Assembly: GCA_964406445.1 (NCBI GenBank)
Contig: CAYORU010000001.1
Location: forward strand, 62,001-126,000
Length of the DNA: 64,000 nucleotides
Source of the DNA: SG8-30 sp964406445
Lineage (GTDB): Bacteria; Pseudomonadota; Gammaproteobacteria; Steroidobacterales; Steroidobacteraceae
Direction of reading: 5' to 3'
Shown here: piece by piece, positions 32,217 through 42,672 of the stretch
Numbering within the stretch: position 1 is the stretch's first letter
How the letters are laid out: each line of letters starts with the position of its first letter
Position numbers and translations under genes: made by a program
The notes under the pieces: generated by a model
Told to the model about the DNA's origin: nothing
Database searches by the model: none
The model's input: only the letters and a program-made list of their open reading frames with translations

Positions 32217-32986
32217 CAGGGACCGTATCCGTAGCGCGCGAGGATCGCCCTGCCGCGCGGACCCAGCAGGAAGTCGCGGAAGGCCCGCGCCGCGACCGGA
32301 TCACGCGCCCAGTCGAGGATGACGCCCGCCTGCTCCAGCGGCGCGTGCAGCCCGGCGGGAACGACATGGTGGGCGCCGTCCGCGAGCGGCGGCGACAGCG
32401 CCAGCGAGAGCGCGACGAACCCGGCGTCGGCCGCGCGGCTCTGAACGAACTGCGCGGCCTGCCCGACGTTCTCGCCCAGCACGAGCTTGTCCTTCAGGCG
32501 GTCGTGCAGGCCTTCGGCCTCGAGCGCCGCGACCGCCGCCGCGCCGTAGGGCGCGTGCCGGGGATTGGCGATGGCGATGCGCTTCACGGCCGGGTCGAGG
32601 AGCACGGCGAGGCCGCGCGTCGCGACCGGCAGGGCCGAGCCCGGCGGCACCCACAAGGCCAGGCGGCCGGACGCGTAGCGGAACGTCGTGCCGTCGAGCG
32701 CGAGGCCGTCCCGCGCCAGCCGTTCCGGATAGAGCGTATCCGCCGAGAGGAACAGGTCGAAGGGCGCGCGCTGCGCAAGCTGCGCGTAGAAGTTGCCGGA
32801 GGCGCCGTAGGTCAGCTTGACGTCGACGCCTGGCTGCGCCTCGCCGAAGGCGGCAACGAGCTCGTCCACGGCATACTTGAGGTTGGCGGCGGCGGCGATG
32901 GCGAGCTCGCCCGCGGACGCCGCGCCGCCCGCGAACGGCGTCGCGAGCGACATCGTGAGCAGCAGTGCCTTCAGCGCGCGGATCAT
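32216..32986 (-). CDS. modA: Molybdate ABC transporter periplasmic binding protein
   Basis: A 256-residue secreted binding protein. A signal peptide (about residues 1-26, ending near GGAASA) precedes the mature start ELAIAAAANLKYAVDEL. LTYGASGNFYAQLAQRAPFD and LFLSADTLYPERLARDG are the ModA oxyanion-binding signatures. Molybdate, and possibly tungstate, are the expected ligands. First gene of modABC. I saw no ModE palindrome or molybdenum-cofactor riboswitch upstream in the short gap to 33,100. Confidence 0.93.
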   Translation of the reverse strand: MIRALKALLLTMSLATPFAGGAASAGELAIAAAANLKYAVDELVAAFGEAQPGVDVKLTYGASGNFYAQLAQRAPFDLFLSADTLYPERLARDGLALDGTTFRYASGRLALWVPPGSALPVATRGLAVLLDPAVKRIAIANPRHAPYGAAAVAALEAEGLHDRLKDKLVLGENVGQAAQFVQSRAADAGFVALSLALSPPLADGAHHVVPAGLHAPLEQAGVILDWARDPVAARAFRDFLLGPRGRAILARYGYGP

Positions 32987-33101
32987 GGCGGGGCCGTCTC
33001 CATGGCGAGGGCGGCATCGTCGGGCAGCCCCCGGGCGGCGGTCAAGCAGCGCGCGGACGCCCGCGATGCTTTAGTCTCGCACGGGTCCGTCAGGCCTGAG
33101 G

Positions 33102-34403
33102 ATGAACCGAATGCGTCACGCCCTCGCGCTCGCCGCGCTCCTCGCCCCGCTGCCCTCCACTGCGCTGGACCTGGAAGCCGCCGCTCGCGAGGTCGAGCCG
33201 CGGATGATCGCGTGGCGGCGCGACATCCATCAGCATCCCGAGCTCGGAAACCGCGAGTTCCGCACGGCGGCGCTGGTCGCCGCGCACCTGGAGGGCCTCG
33301 GCCTGGAGGTCCGCACCGGGATCGCGCACACCGGCGTGGCCGCGGTGCTGCGCGGCGGCAAGCCTGGCCCGGTGGTAGCGCTGCGCGCGGACATGGACGC
33401 GCTGCCGGTCACGGAGGACACGGGCCTCCCGTTCGCCTCGAAGGTCACGACCGGGTATCGCGGCCAGCAGACCGGCGTGATGCACGCCTGCGGCCACGAC
33501 GCGCATACCGCGATCCTCATGGGCGCGGCCGAGGTGCTCGCCGCGCACCGCGACGAGCTGCCAGGCACCGTGCTGTTCATCTTCCAGCCCGCCGAGGAGG
33601 GCGCGCCCGAGGGCGAGCGCGGCGGCGCGGCGCTGATGCTCGAGGAGGGCCTGTTCGACATCGTCGAGCCCGAGGCGGTCTTCGGGCTGCACGTGGGCGC
33701 CGAGCTGCACACGGGCGTGATCGGCTACCGGCCGGGGCCGCTGATGGCGGGCTCGGACTTCTTCAGGCTCGTCGTGCGCGGCCGCCAGACCCACGGCGCC
33801 AAGCCCTGGGACGGACTCGACCCGATCGTCGTCGCGGCGCAGATCGTGACGGGCCTTCAGACCATCGTCAGCCGGCAGCTCGACATCGCGAGCGACCCTG
33901 CGGTGGTGACCATCGGCGCGATCAAGGGCGGCGTGCGGCACAACATCATCCCCGAGACGGTCGAGATGCTCGGCACGTTCCGGACCTTCGGGCCGGAGAT
34001 CCGCGAGGACGTCCTCCGGCGGATCCGCGCCACCGCCGAGCACATCGCCGCGGCCTCGGGGGCAACGGTCGAGTTCGAGCTCGGACCGGACCCGAATCCC
34101 GCGGTCGTCAACGACCCCGCGCTGACGCGGCGCATGCTGCCGGTGCTGGAGCGCGTGGCGCCCGGCAAGGTCCGCGCGATCGGCCTGCTGACCAGCTCCG
34201 AGGACTTCTCCTACTACGCGCGCCGGGTACCCGGCCTGTTCCTGCGCCTCGGCGTCACGCCGCCCGAACGCAACGTGTTCACCGCGCCGAGCAACCACTC
34301 GCCGCAATTCGACGTCGACGAGGCTGCGCTCGCGGTCGGGCTCGAGGCGCTGCTCGCGGTCACGACGGACTTCCTGCGGCACGGAGCCGCCGGCAGCCCC
34401 TGA
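33102..34403 (+). CDS. Secreted M20-family amidohydrolase
   Basis: A 433-residue M20D-type metallo-amidohydrolase (hippurate/indole-acetyl-amino-acid hydrolase group). A signal peptide ends near LPSTALD. Metal ligands sit in MHACGHDAHTAILMG and IFQPAEEGAPEGERG, a dimerisation domain in RQTHGAKPWDGLDPI, and a late Glu/His region in SSEDFSYYARRVPG and SNHSPQFDVDE. It should remove amino acids from N-acyl conjugates in the periplasm. The ATG at 33102 is nearly on top of the GAGG, so MRHALAL at 33111, with better spacing, may be the true start. Confidence 0.9.
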   Translation: MNRMRHALALAALLAPLPSTALDLEAAAREVEPRMIAWRRDIHQHPELGNREFRTAALVAAHLEGLGLEVRTGIAHTGVAAVLRGGKPGPVVALRADMDALPVTEDTGLPFASKVTTGYRGQQTGVMHACGHDAHTAILMGAAEVLAAHRDELPGTVLFIFQPAEEGAPEGERGGAALMLEEGLFDIVEPEAVFGLHVGAELHTGVIGYRPGPLMAGSDFFRLVVRGRQTHGAKPWDGLDPIVVAAQIVTGLQTIVSRQLDIASDPAVVTIGAIKGGVRHNIIPETVEMLGTFRTFGPEIREDVLRRIRATAEHIAAASGATVEFELGPDPNPAVVNDPALTRRMLPVLERVAPGKVRAIGLLTSSEDFSYYARRVPGLFLRLGVTPPERNVFTAPSNHSPQFDVDEAALAVGLEALLAVTTDFLRHGAAGSP

Positions 34404-34418
34404 GGCGCGCCGACGCCG

Positions 34419-34910
34419 TCAGTCGAGCGGCACGCGGATCTTCTGGCCCGGGAAGATCTTGTCGGGGTCGAGGATGACCTCGCGGTTGGCCTCGAACAGG
34501 TCCTTCCAGCGGCTGGCCTTGCCGTAGTAGCGCTGGGCGATGTGCGAGAGCGTGTCGCCCTTCTTGATGACGTAGTACTCCTCCTTCGGCGCGGCCGGCG
34601 TTTCCTCGGCGTGCTGGTGCGTGCCTGCGACCGGCACCTCGCGCGGCTTGGGCGCGACGAAGGGCGTGAGCGCAGACGCGTACACGTCGGCCACGCCCTC
34701 GACGTTGCCGGCCATCAGCACGCACTTCTGCCACGCGTCGGGCCGCGTGCAGCGGCCCTTGAGCCCCACGACGCCACGGTCGAACGTGACCTCGAGATCC
34801 TCCACGCCGGGGTTGTTGGCGAGGATGTGCTCCTTGATGCGATCGGCCGCCTCGCTGTCCTTCCTGAACAGCCGGCGCCCCACGTCCTTCACGAATCCAA
34901 ACAGGTCCAT
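34419..34910 (-). CDS. BON-LysM protein (YgaU/Kbp type)
   Basis: A 163-residue protein beginning MDLFGFVKDVGRRLFRKDSE without a signal peptide. A BON domain (about 20-85: ADRIKEHILANNPGVEDLEV and GVVGLKGRCTRPDAWQKCVL) is followed by a short Pro/Glu linker and a C-terminal LysM (about 110-160: EYYVIKKGDTLSHIAQRYYG and DPDKIFPGQKIRVP). E. coli YgaU/Kbp with this layout is a potassium-binding stress protein, and that role is the likely one here. Divergent from the peptide-transporter operon with about 70 bp between. Confidence 0.9.
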   Translation of the reverse strand: MDLFGFVKDVGRRLFRKDSEAADRIKEHILANNPGVEDLEVTFDRGVVGLKGRCTRPDAWQKCVLMAGNVEGVADVYASALTPFVAPKPREVPVAGTHQHAEETPAAPKEEYYVIKKGDTLSHIAQRYYGKASRWKDLFEANREVILDPDKIFPGQKIRVPLD

Positions 34911-34979
34911 CGCGATCTCCTTGCTCCTGGGTTCGACCCGATCCTAGCGCCATGGCGCCGGCCTGTGTATCGTGGTCTG

Positions 34980-36803
34980 GTGCAGCTGTCGTTCCGCGCC
35001 TCGCGCACCCTCACCCTCGTCATCGTCGCCGCCGCCCTCGCCGGTTGCGGCGAGAGCGGCCGCGTGGGCGATGCGGCGGCCAAGGGGGCCAAGGTCTACC
35101 GCCACTCGATGGACGAGGCGCCGTCGAGCCTCGACCCGGCGCAGGCCGCGAACGTGTACGCCAACCACGTCGTCATCAACGCCTACGACACGCTGTTCTC
35201 CTACAAGTACCTGGCGCGTCCCTACGAGCTCAAGCCGAACCTCGCCGCGGACTGGCCGGAGATCTCGGACGACAAGCTCACCTACACGATCCGCCTCAAG
35301 CCGGGCGTGCACTTCGTCGACGATCCGGCCTTCGAGGGCGGCATCGGCCGCGAGGTCGTCGCCGAGGACGTCGTGTACTCGATCAAGCGGCATTTCGACC
35401 CGCGTACGCGCGCGCAGGGCGCGTGGCTCTGGCAGGACCGGATCGAGGGCCTCGAGGAATGGAAGGCGGCCGGCGCCGACTACGACCAGCCGGCGAGCGG
35501 ACTGGTCGCCGTGGACCGGCACACGCTGCGGATCCGCCTGACGCGCCCCTACCCGCAGCTGCTCGACACGCTCGCGCAGGGCTATTCCTCCATCGTTCCG
35601 CGCGAGGCCGTGGAGCACTACGGCAGGGAGTTCGCGATGCGGCCGGTCGGCTCGGGACCGTTCCGGCTCGTGTCATTCGACACCTCGAGAATCCTGATGG
35701 AGCGCAATCCGAAGTTCCGCAAGGAGCCGGTGGACCTCCAGGCCGAGGGCTATGATCCCGGGACGCAGGGCAGCTACGGGCTGGAGCAGATCGCCGGCCG
35801 GTCGCCGCCGTTCATCGACGTGCTCGAGTTCGACTTCATCGGCGAGCCCTCGGCGCGCTGGAACTCCTTCACCAAGGGCAACGAGGTCCAGTACACGAAC
35901 CTGCCCAACGAGCAGCTCGACCGCGTGCTCGCCTCGCGCTCGCCGGTCAGGCTCAAGCCCGAGTACGAGGAGCGCTTCCACTACTACGCCGGCATCGAGG
36001 CGGGGTTCATCTTCTCGGTCTTCAACCTGAACTTCCCGGAGTTCGGCTACAACCCGGACCCCGAACGCGAGCGGCGCAACAAGGCGCTGCGCTGCGCCGT
36101 CCTCAAGTCCTTCGACTGGGAGGCGCGCAACGAGAGCTTCTACGGCGGAATCGCCTCCGTGTACCCGGGCATCATCGTGCCGGTGGTGCCCGAGTTCGAC
36201 GAGTCCATGCCGCGAGACAGCGTCACGCGGGACGTCGAGGGCGCGCGCCGGCTGCTCGCCGAGAACGGCTGGAACGCCGGCAACCTGCCGACGCTCACCT
36301 ACGGGGTGACCGGCAGCGTGATCAACCGGCTGATGTTCGAGCAGTTCCGGGCCTGGCTCAAGGACATCGGCTACCCGACCTCCAAGGTGGTGCTCAAGCA
36401 GTACGCGACCTTCGGCGACATCAGCCGCGCCTGGAAGAGCAGCGAGCTGCCCTGGATCGCCAAGGGCTGGGGCCTCGACTACCCGGATGCGGAGAACACG
36501 CTGCAGCTCTTCTACGGCCCCAACGGCTCTCCAGGCTCGAACGACGCCAATTACCGCAACCCGGAGTACGACCGACTCTACGAGGAAGCGAGCGTGATGC
36601 TGCCCTCGCCGGAGCGCACCGAGATCTACCGGCGCATGAACCGCATCCTCGTGGACGACTGCGTGGCCCTCACCGGGCTGTCCCGCAAGCGTATCCACCT
36701 GTGGCACCGCGACGTGGTGGCGCTGCCGGACCGCGAGATCGTCGGCGGCTTCTTCCTGAAGTACGTCGACCTGCTCGACGAGCCCGGGGCGGGAGGCGGC
36801 TGA
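34980..36803 (+). CDS. Peptide ABC transporter substrate-binding lipoprotein
   Basis: A 607-residue family-5 extracellular solute-binding protein. The signal sequence ends in a lipobox with Cys23 (VAAALAGC). The mature part has the usual DppA/OppA blocks: SMDEAPSSLDPAQAAN, YDTLFSYKYLARPYELKPNL, YTIRLKPGVHFVDDPAF and WIAKGWGLDYPDAENTLQLF. GTG at 34980 gives a proper lipoprotein signal; no in-frame ATG is placed well. It binds peptides or similar solutes for the permeases encoded next (2-nt gap). Ligand unknown. Confidence 0.93.
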   Translation: MQLSFRASRTLTLVIVAAALAGCGESGRVGDAAAKGAKVYRHSMDEAPSSLDPAQAANVYANHVVINAYDTLFSYKYLARPYELKPNLAADWPEISDDKLTYTIRLKPGVHFVDDPAFEGGIGREVVAEDVVYSIKRHFDPRTRAQGAWLWQDRIEGLEEWKAAGADYDQPASGLVAVDRHTLRIRLTRPYPQLLDTLAQGYSSIVPREAVEHYGREFAMRPVGSGPFRLVSFDTSRILMERNPKFRKEPVDLQAEGYDPGTQGSYGLEQIAGRSPPFIDVLEFDFIGEPSARWNSFTKGNEVQYTNLPNEQLDRVLASRSPVRLKPEYEERFHYYAGIEAGFIFSVFNLNFPEFGYNPDPERERRNKALRCAVLKSFDWEARNESFYGGIASVYPGIIVPVVPEFDESMPRDSVTRDVEGARRLLAENGWNAGNLPTLTYGVTGSVINRLMFEQFRAWLKDIGYPTSKVVLKQYATFGDISRAWKSSELPWIAKGWGLDYPDAENTLQLFYGPNGSPGSNDANYRNPEYDRLYEEASVMLPSPERTEIYRRMNRILVDDCVALTGLSRKRIHLWHRDVVALPDREIVGGFFLKYVDLLDEPGAGGG

Positions 36804-36805
36804 GC

Positions 36806-37759
36806 GTGGAGATGCTGCAGTACTCGCTGCGCAAGCTGCTGGCGGGGATTCCGCTGATCCTCGGCGTGACCTTCGTCAGCTTCCTGCTGATGGTGTACTT
36901 CGGACCGGACCAGACCTACACCCTGGTCGGCAAGAACCCCACGCCGGAGCAGATCGCCGAGGTCCGCGCCCAGCTCGGCTACGACAAGCCGTTCCTGACC
37001 CGCTACGCCGACTACCTGCGCGAGCTCGTGACGCTCGACTTCGGCAACTCGAACTCCACGGGCGAGCCCGTCTCCGGGCTGCTGGCGCGCACGATGCCGG
37101 TGTCGCTGCTGCTGGTCGCGCCGGGCTTCGTCATCGGCAACCTGCTCGCGATCCTGCTGGCGCTGGTCGCGGCGAACTACCGGAGCCGCTGGCCGGACAA
37201 GGCGATCATGGGCCTCGCGGTGTTCGGGATGAGCATCAGCTTCCTGATCGTGATCGTCGCCTTCCAGATCGTCTTCTCGTCGGCGTCGGGCCTGAACATG
37301 TTCCCGGTGCGCGGCTGGGGCGCGTCGACACTCGCCGAGTACGTCGACTACGTCACCGTGCCGACGCTCGCGATCGTGTTCGTCTCGCTCGGCTACAACA
37401 CGCGCTTCTACCGCTCGGTGATCGTCGAGGAGCTGACCCGCGACCACGTGCGCACCGCGCGCGCCTTCGGCACGCCGCCGGTGCGGCTGATGGCGCGCAA
37501 CGTGCTGGCGAACTGCATGATCCCGATCGTGACGCGCATCGTCTTCTCCATTCCGTTGATCGCGATCAGCGGCTCGCTGATCGTGGAGAGCTACTTCGGC
37601 ATCCCGGGCATCGGCAAGGCGACCTACGACGCGATCATGGTCGGCGACCAGCCGGTGCTGAAGGCCGTGGTGGGCCTGACGGCGGTGCTGTTCGTCCTCG
37701 CGCAGGTGCTGGTGGACATCCTGTACCGCGCGGTCGACCCGCGGGTGGCGCTGCAATGA
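36806..37759 (+). CDS. Peptide ABC transporter permease (DppB type)
   Basis: A 317-residue inner-membrane permease with about six helices. It starts MLQYSLRKLLAGIPLILGVT after a GTG codon at 36806 preceded by GGAGG; the ATG at 36812 is the alternative. The conserved cytoplasmic loop ARAFGTPPVRLMARNVLANC and ISGSLIVESYFGIPGIGK are DppB/OppB hallmarks. It pairs with the next gene, which its stop overlaps by 4 nt. Confidence 0.94.
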   Translation: MEMLQYSLRKLLAGIPLILGVTFVSFLLMVYFGPDQTYTLVGKNPTPEQIAEVRAQLGYDKPFLTRYADYLRELVTLDFGNSNSTGEPVSGLLARTMPVSLLLVAPGFVIGNLLAILLALVAANYRSRWPDKAIMGLAVFGMSISFLIVIVAFQIVFSSASGLNMFPVRGWGASTLAEYVDYVTVPTLAIVFVSLGYNTRFYRSVIVEELTRDHVRTARAFGTPPVRLMARNVLANCMIPIVTRIVFSIPLIAISGSLIVESYFGIPGIGKATYDAIMVGDQPVLKAVVGLTAVLFVLAQVLVDILYRAVDPRVALQ

Positions 37760-38654
37760 ACGCGCCCGCGGCGACCATCGCGAGCCCGGCCGCCCCCGCG
37801 GCCCCCGCCCGGCGCGAGACGCTCTGGCGCAAGGCGGCGTGGAAGTTCAGGCGCGACCGCGCCGGCATGGCCGGCCTCGTGGTGGTGCTGGTCTACTTCG
37901 TCGCGGCGCTCGGCGTCTGGTTCGGCTGGTGGGCGACCGGCTGGGCGGAGGTGAACGGCGGCAAGTGGGAGGGCCCGTCGGCCGCCCACTGGTTCGGCAC
38001 CAACCTGATCGGCCAGGACATCTTCGCCCGCGGCGTCTACAGCATCAGCACGGCCTTCGAGGTCGGCCTCGTCGTCGCCGTGGTCGCCACCCTGCTGGGC
38101 GGCGTGCTCGGCGCGCTCGCCGGCTTCTTCGCCGGGCGGTTCACGGACGAGATCGTCGTCTGGCTGATGGGCGTGCTGGACTCGATACCCTTCTACCTGC
38201 TGGTCGCCGCCATCGCCTTCGCGCTGCAGGGCAACCCCTACGCCATGCACGTGGCCATGATCGCGACCTTCTGGATCACCACCGGCCGGCTGGTGCGCGG
38301 CGAGGTGATCAAGCTCAGGCAGCTCGAGTTCGTCGAGGCTGCGCGCGCGATCGGCGTGCCCGAGTACACCATCGTGTTCCGCCACGTGCTGCCGAACACG
38401 CTGCACATCCTGCTGGTGCAGTCGACCATCACCTTCGTCGCGGCGATCAAGTCCGAGGTCATCCTGTCGTTCCTGGGCCTCGGCGTGAAGGACGGCATGA
38501 GCTGGGGCCTGATGATCGCCGAGAGCGGCGTGGAGGTGCTGGCCGGCTTCTTCGGCAACTTCCTGGCAGCCTCGGTCCTGATGTTCGGGCTGGTGATGGC
38601 CTTCAATTTCCTCTCGGACGCGCTGCAGGACGCGCTCGACCCGAGGCAGGTGTC

Positions 38655-38658
<4 letters not shown>
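37756..38658 (+). CDS. Peptide ABC transporter permease (DppC type)
   Basis: A 300-residue permease. N-terminal RRETLWRKAAWKFRRDRAGM is followed by a helix and a periplasmic region with HWFGTNLIGQDIFARGVYSI, which is the DppC/OppC signature. The EAA loop is EAARAIGVPEYTIVFRHVLP and the final block is FLGLGVKDGMSWGLMIAESG. It forms the channel with the DppB-type subunit. Start and stop both overlap neighbours by 4 nt, implying translational coupling. Confidence 0.94.
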
Positions 38659-39634
<976 letters not shown>

Positions 39635-39638
<4 letters not shown>

Positions 39639-40609
39639 GCGCGCTGCTCGAAGTGCGCGAACTGAAGAAGCACTTCCCGGTGCGCGGCGGCCTGCTCCGC
39701 CGCGTGGTCGCCCAGGTGAAGGCGGTCGACGGCGTCAGCTTCACGCTCGAGCCCGGGCGCACGCTCGGCCTCGTGGGCGAGTCAGGCTGCGGCAAGACGA
39801 CCCTGGGGCGCGCGATCCTCAGGCTGCAGCGGCCGACCGGCGGGCAGGTGCTGCTCGAGGGCCAGGACCTCGGCGCGCTCTCCGAGGCCGAGCTCGTGGC
39901 GATGCGGCGGCGCATGCAGATCATCTTCCAGGACCCGTTCGCCTCGCTGAGTCCCCGCCGCACGGTCGGGCAGATCATCCGCGAGCCGCTCGACGTGCAC
40001 GGCATCGGCACGCCGGAGGAGCGCCGGCGGCGGGTGCTCGAGCTGCTCGACGTCGTCGGCATGCGCGCCGGGGTGCAGGACCGCTATCCGCACGAGTTCT
40101 CCGGCGGCCAGCGCCAGCGCGTCGGCATCGCGCGGGCGCTGGCGCTGAACCCGAGGCTCATCGTGGCCGACGAGCCAGTCTCCGCGCTCGACGTCTCGGT
40201 GCGCTCGCAGGTGCTGAACCTCATCGCGGGGCTGCAGCGCGAGCACGGCATCGCCTTCCTGTTCATCTCCCACGACCTCTCGGTCGTGAGGCACGTGAGC
40301 GACGAGGTGGGCGTGATGTACCTCGGGCGGATCGTCGAGCACGCGCCGACCCACGAGCTCTTCACGAACCCGCGCCACCCCTATACCGAGGCGCTGCTCT
40401 CGGCCGTGCCGGTGCCGGACCCGAAGCGCAAGTCGAAGCGCATCGTGCTCGCAGGCGACGTGCCCTCGCCCATGGCGCCGCCGCCCGGCTGCCCGTTCCA
40501 CACGCGCTGCCCGAAGGTCATGCCGCACTGCTCGCAGGTGGTGCCGAAGGAAATCGACGTCGGCACGCCCGGGCGGCCGCACCTGGTGGCCTGCCATCTC
40601 TACTCCTGA
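39635..40609 (+). CDS. Peptide ABC transporter ATP-binding protein (DppF type)
   Basis: A 324-residue ABC ATPase. Walker A is GLVGESGCGKTTLGRAILRL, signature YPHEFSGGQRQRVGIARALA, Walker B RLIVADEPVSALD, H-loop FISHDLSVVRHV. The C-terminal Cys motif reads PPGCPFHTRCPKVMPHCSQV, typical of DppF/OppF. Last gene of the five-gene importer; its ATG overlaps the DppD-type stop by 4 nt. Confidence 0.95.
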
Positions 40610-40633
40610 GCCCCCGGACGGCTGCAGGCCGAT

Positions 40634-40652
40634 TGTTCATTGCATGTGAACA
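40634..40652. promoter_or_regulatory. Perfect inverted repeat upstream of a small lipoprotein gene
   Basis: TGTTCA (40634-40639), spacer TTGCATG, then TGAACA (40647-40652). It stands in the only AT-rich stretch nearby, about 75 bp before the ATG at 40727 and just after the importer operon. A possible -10 (AATAAT at about 40681) lies downstream. It may be a repressor or activator site for the lipoprotein gene. The regulator is unknown. Confidence 0.4.
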
Positions 40653-40726
40653 GTGTTTCCGGTTAACGCTAGTTTTTCGGAATAATAGGCCCGGGTACGG
40701 TGGCCTCCCACATCAAGGAGGCTGCC

Positions 40727-40963
40727 ATGTTCATTTTCCCCCGCTCGACCGCCGCCGTACTGCTGCCCCTGGCGGCCATCGCGCTCGTCGTCCTGGTCTC
40801 GGGCTGCGCGCAGACGCCGGCGCGCCTGTCCGACGCGTCGACCGCCTGCCCGCCAGGCTCGGTCGCCGTCCATACCTTCCGCGGCCCGGACCGCAACGCC
40901 GAGACCACTCGCTGCCAGAACGCCGCGACGCTCGAGGCGAACCTCGAGTGGCTGCGCCGCTGA
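40727..40963 (+). CDS. Small lipoprotein of unknown function
   Basis: A 78-residue protein with a lipoprotein signal (MFIFPRSTAAVLLPLAAIAL, lipobox VLVSGC with Cys27) and a mature part of about 50 residues containing two more Cys (STACPPGSVAVHTFRG and TTRCQNAATLEANLEWLRR), which could form a disulfide in the periplasm. AAGGAGG precedes the ATG at good spacing. No family recognised. An inverted repeat upstream may regulate it. Confidence 0.65.
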   Translation: MFIFPRSTAAVLLPLAAIALVVLVSGCAQTPARLSDASTACPPGSVAVHTFRGPDRNAETTRCQNAATLEANLEWLRR

Positions 40964-41015
40964 GGGACGCGCGAGGCGGCGGCGCGGCGCCGAGGGCCCC
41001 ACGCGACGCGGTCCT

Positions 41016-41897
41016 TCAGCCGAGGTGCTGCCTGAAGAACTCGATCGTGCGGGCCCAGGCCAGCGTCGCCGCCGCCTCGTCGTAGCGCGGGGTCGAGTTG
41101 TTGTGGAATCCGTGCCGGGTGCCTGGATAGAAATGCGCCTCGTAGGGCGTGCCGTTCTCGCGCAGCGCCGTCTCGTAGGCCGGCCACATCGCGTTGATGC
41201 GCTCGTCCACCTCGGCGAAGTGGATCAGAAGCGGCGACTTCACCTTCGCCATGTCCTCCGCCGCCGGCGCGGCGCCATAGAAGGGCACGCCGGCGGCCAG
41301 ATCCTTCCCGAGCACCACGGCAAGGTGATTGACCATGCCGCCGCCCCAGCAGAAGCCCACGGCGCCGAGCCTGCCGGTGGACTGGGGGTGGCCCTTGAGA
41401 TAGTGCGCGCTGTTGACGATGTCCTGTCGGAGCTTGCCCGGATCGAGCTTTGCCTGCAGCTCGCGACCCGCGTCGTCGTTGCCCGGATAGCCGCCCGCGG
41501 GCGCGAGGCCATCGGGCGCGAGCGCGAGGAACCCGGCCACGGCGGCGCGCCGGGCGACGTCCTCGATGTAGGGATTGAGCCCGCGGTTCTCGTGGATCAC
41601 CAGCACTGCCGGGTACGGGCCCGTGCTGGTCGGCGTGGCGAGGTAGCCGCGCATGCGGCCGGAGTTGCCGCCGGGCGAGGCGTACTCGACGTAGAGCCCC
41701 TTCATCCGCTCGTCCGTGAACGAAATGGTCTGCGCCTCGGCGTAGCGCGGCAGCAGCGCCTCGGCCATGGCGAGCGCCGAGCCGGTGCCGACGGTCAGCA
41801 CCGCGGCGCGGCGGAAGAACTCCCGCCGGTCGATGCGGCCGTGGCAGTACTCGTCGTAGAGATCGAAGACGGCCGGATCGATGTTGCGGTCTGGCAT
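41016..41897 (-). CDS. Dienelactone hydrolase-family protein with Tat-like signal
   Basis: A 293-residue alpha/beta hydrolase. The N-terminal leader HGRIDRREFFRRAAVLTVGT resembles a twin-arginine export signal preceded by a 23-residue extension, so the enzyme is probably periplasmic. The catalytic Cys lies in VGFCWGGGMVN, the Asp in FAEVDERIN and the His in GTRHGFHNNS, the dienelactone hydrolase Cys-Asp-His triad. Substrate unknown; dienelactones are only the founding case. It stands alone, convergent with the small lipoprotein gene. Confidence 0.88.
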   Translation of the reverse strand: MPDRNIDPAVFDLYDEYCHGRIDRREFFRRAAVLTVGTGSALAMAEALLPRYAEAQTISFTDERMKGLYVEYASPGGNSGRMRGYLATPTSTGPYPAVLVIHENRGLNPYIEDVARRAAVAGFLALAPDGLAPAGGYPGNDDAGRELQAKLDPGKLRQDIVNSAHYLKGHPQSTGRLGAVGFCWGGGMVNHLAVVLGKDLAAGVPFYGAAPAAEDMAKVKSPLLIHFAEVDERINAMWPAYETALRENGTPYEAHFYPGTRHGFHNNSTPRYDEAAATLAWARTIEFFRQHLG

Positions 41898-41930
41898 GGG
41901 ATTCCCCCCCCTCTCGAATGCTCCTGCGGC

Positions 41931-42551
41931 TCAGCCCTTGAAGCCCTTCGCCACCACGTAGACCTCCCGCGAGCGGGACCGCGACGCCGCAGGCTTGCGG
42001 ATCGCCACCTTCTCGAAGGCGGCGCGGACCTCCTTCAGGTATTCGTCCGAGCCGGCGCCCTGGAAGAGCTTGGCAACGAAGGTCCCGCCGGGCTTCAGCA
42101 CGCGGCGGACCATGTCGAGGGCGAGTTCGAGCAGGTAGATGGACGCGGCCTGGTCGGCGGAGCTGACGCCGCTGATGTTGGGCGACATGTCCGAGAGCAC
42201 GAGGTCGACCGGCTCGCCGCCGAGCCGCTCGAGGATCTCGGCGAGGACGGACTCCTCGCGGAAATCGCCCTGGATGAAGTCGACGCCCGCCAGTGCGTCC
42301 ATCGGCAGGATGTCGGTGGCGAGCACGTGGCCCTTGTCGCCGACCCGCCGCGCCGCGACCTGCGACCAGCCGCCCGGGGCCGCGCCGAGGTCCACGACCC
42401 GCAGGCCCGGCCGCAGCAGCCGGTCCCGCTCGTCGAGCTCGAGCAGCTTGTAGCTCGAGCGCGCGCGGTAGCCTTCCTTCTGCGCCCGCTTGACGTAAGG
42501 ATCGCTGACGTGTTCCTGCAGCCAGCGGCTGCTGCTCTTCGATCGTGCCAC
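41931..42551 (-). CDS. rlmE: 23S rRNA (uridine-2'-O)-methyltransferase
   Basis: A 206-residue RrmJ/FtsJ enzyme that methylates U2552 (E. coli numbering) in the 50S A-loop. SAM motif I is VVDLGAAPGGWSQVAARRVG. The catalytic tetrad region includes Lys in YRARSSYKLLELDE, Asp in LVLSDMSPNISGV and Lys in GGTFVAKLFQGAG. GTG at 42551 (VARSKSSSRWLQEHV) fits the family's normal N-terminus, though no clear ribosome site is seen. Confidence 0.95.
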   Translation of the reverse strand: MARSKSSSRWLQEHVSDPYVKRAQKEGYRARSSYKLLELDERDRLLRPGLRVVDLGAAPGGWSQVAARRVGDKGHVLATDILPMDALAGVDFIQGDFREESVLAEILERLGGEPVDLVLSDMSPNISGVSSADQAASIYLLELALDMVRRVLKPGGTFVAKLFQGAGSDEYLKEVRAAFEKVAIRKPAASRSRSREVYVVAKGFKG

Positions 42552-42672
42552 GGCGGAGGACCATCCAGGAATGCGGGCGCGGCGGCCCCGTGGTGGGGGC
42601 TGCGGCGAAAAGGCCGCTACAATCCGCCCGGATTGTATCCCTCTGCCGGAGACACCGGCCAGGAACCCGCGC

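Noticed and set aside
32987..33101. Molybdenum-cofactor riboswitch or ModE operator upstream of modA
   Set aside because: The gap is short and holds neither the conserved riboswitch helices nor a ModE-type inverted repeat that I can see.
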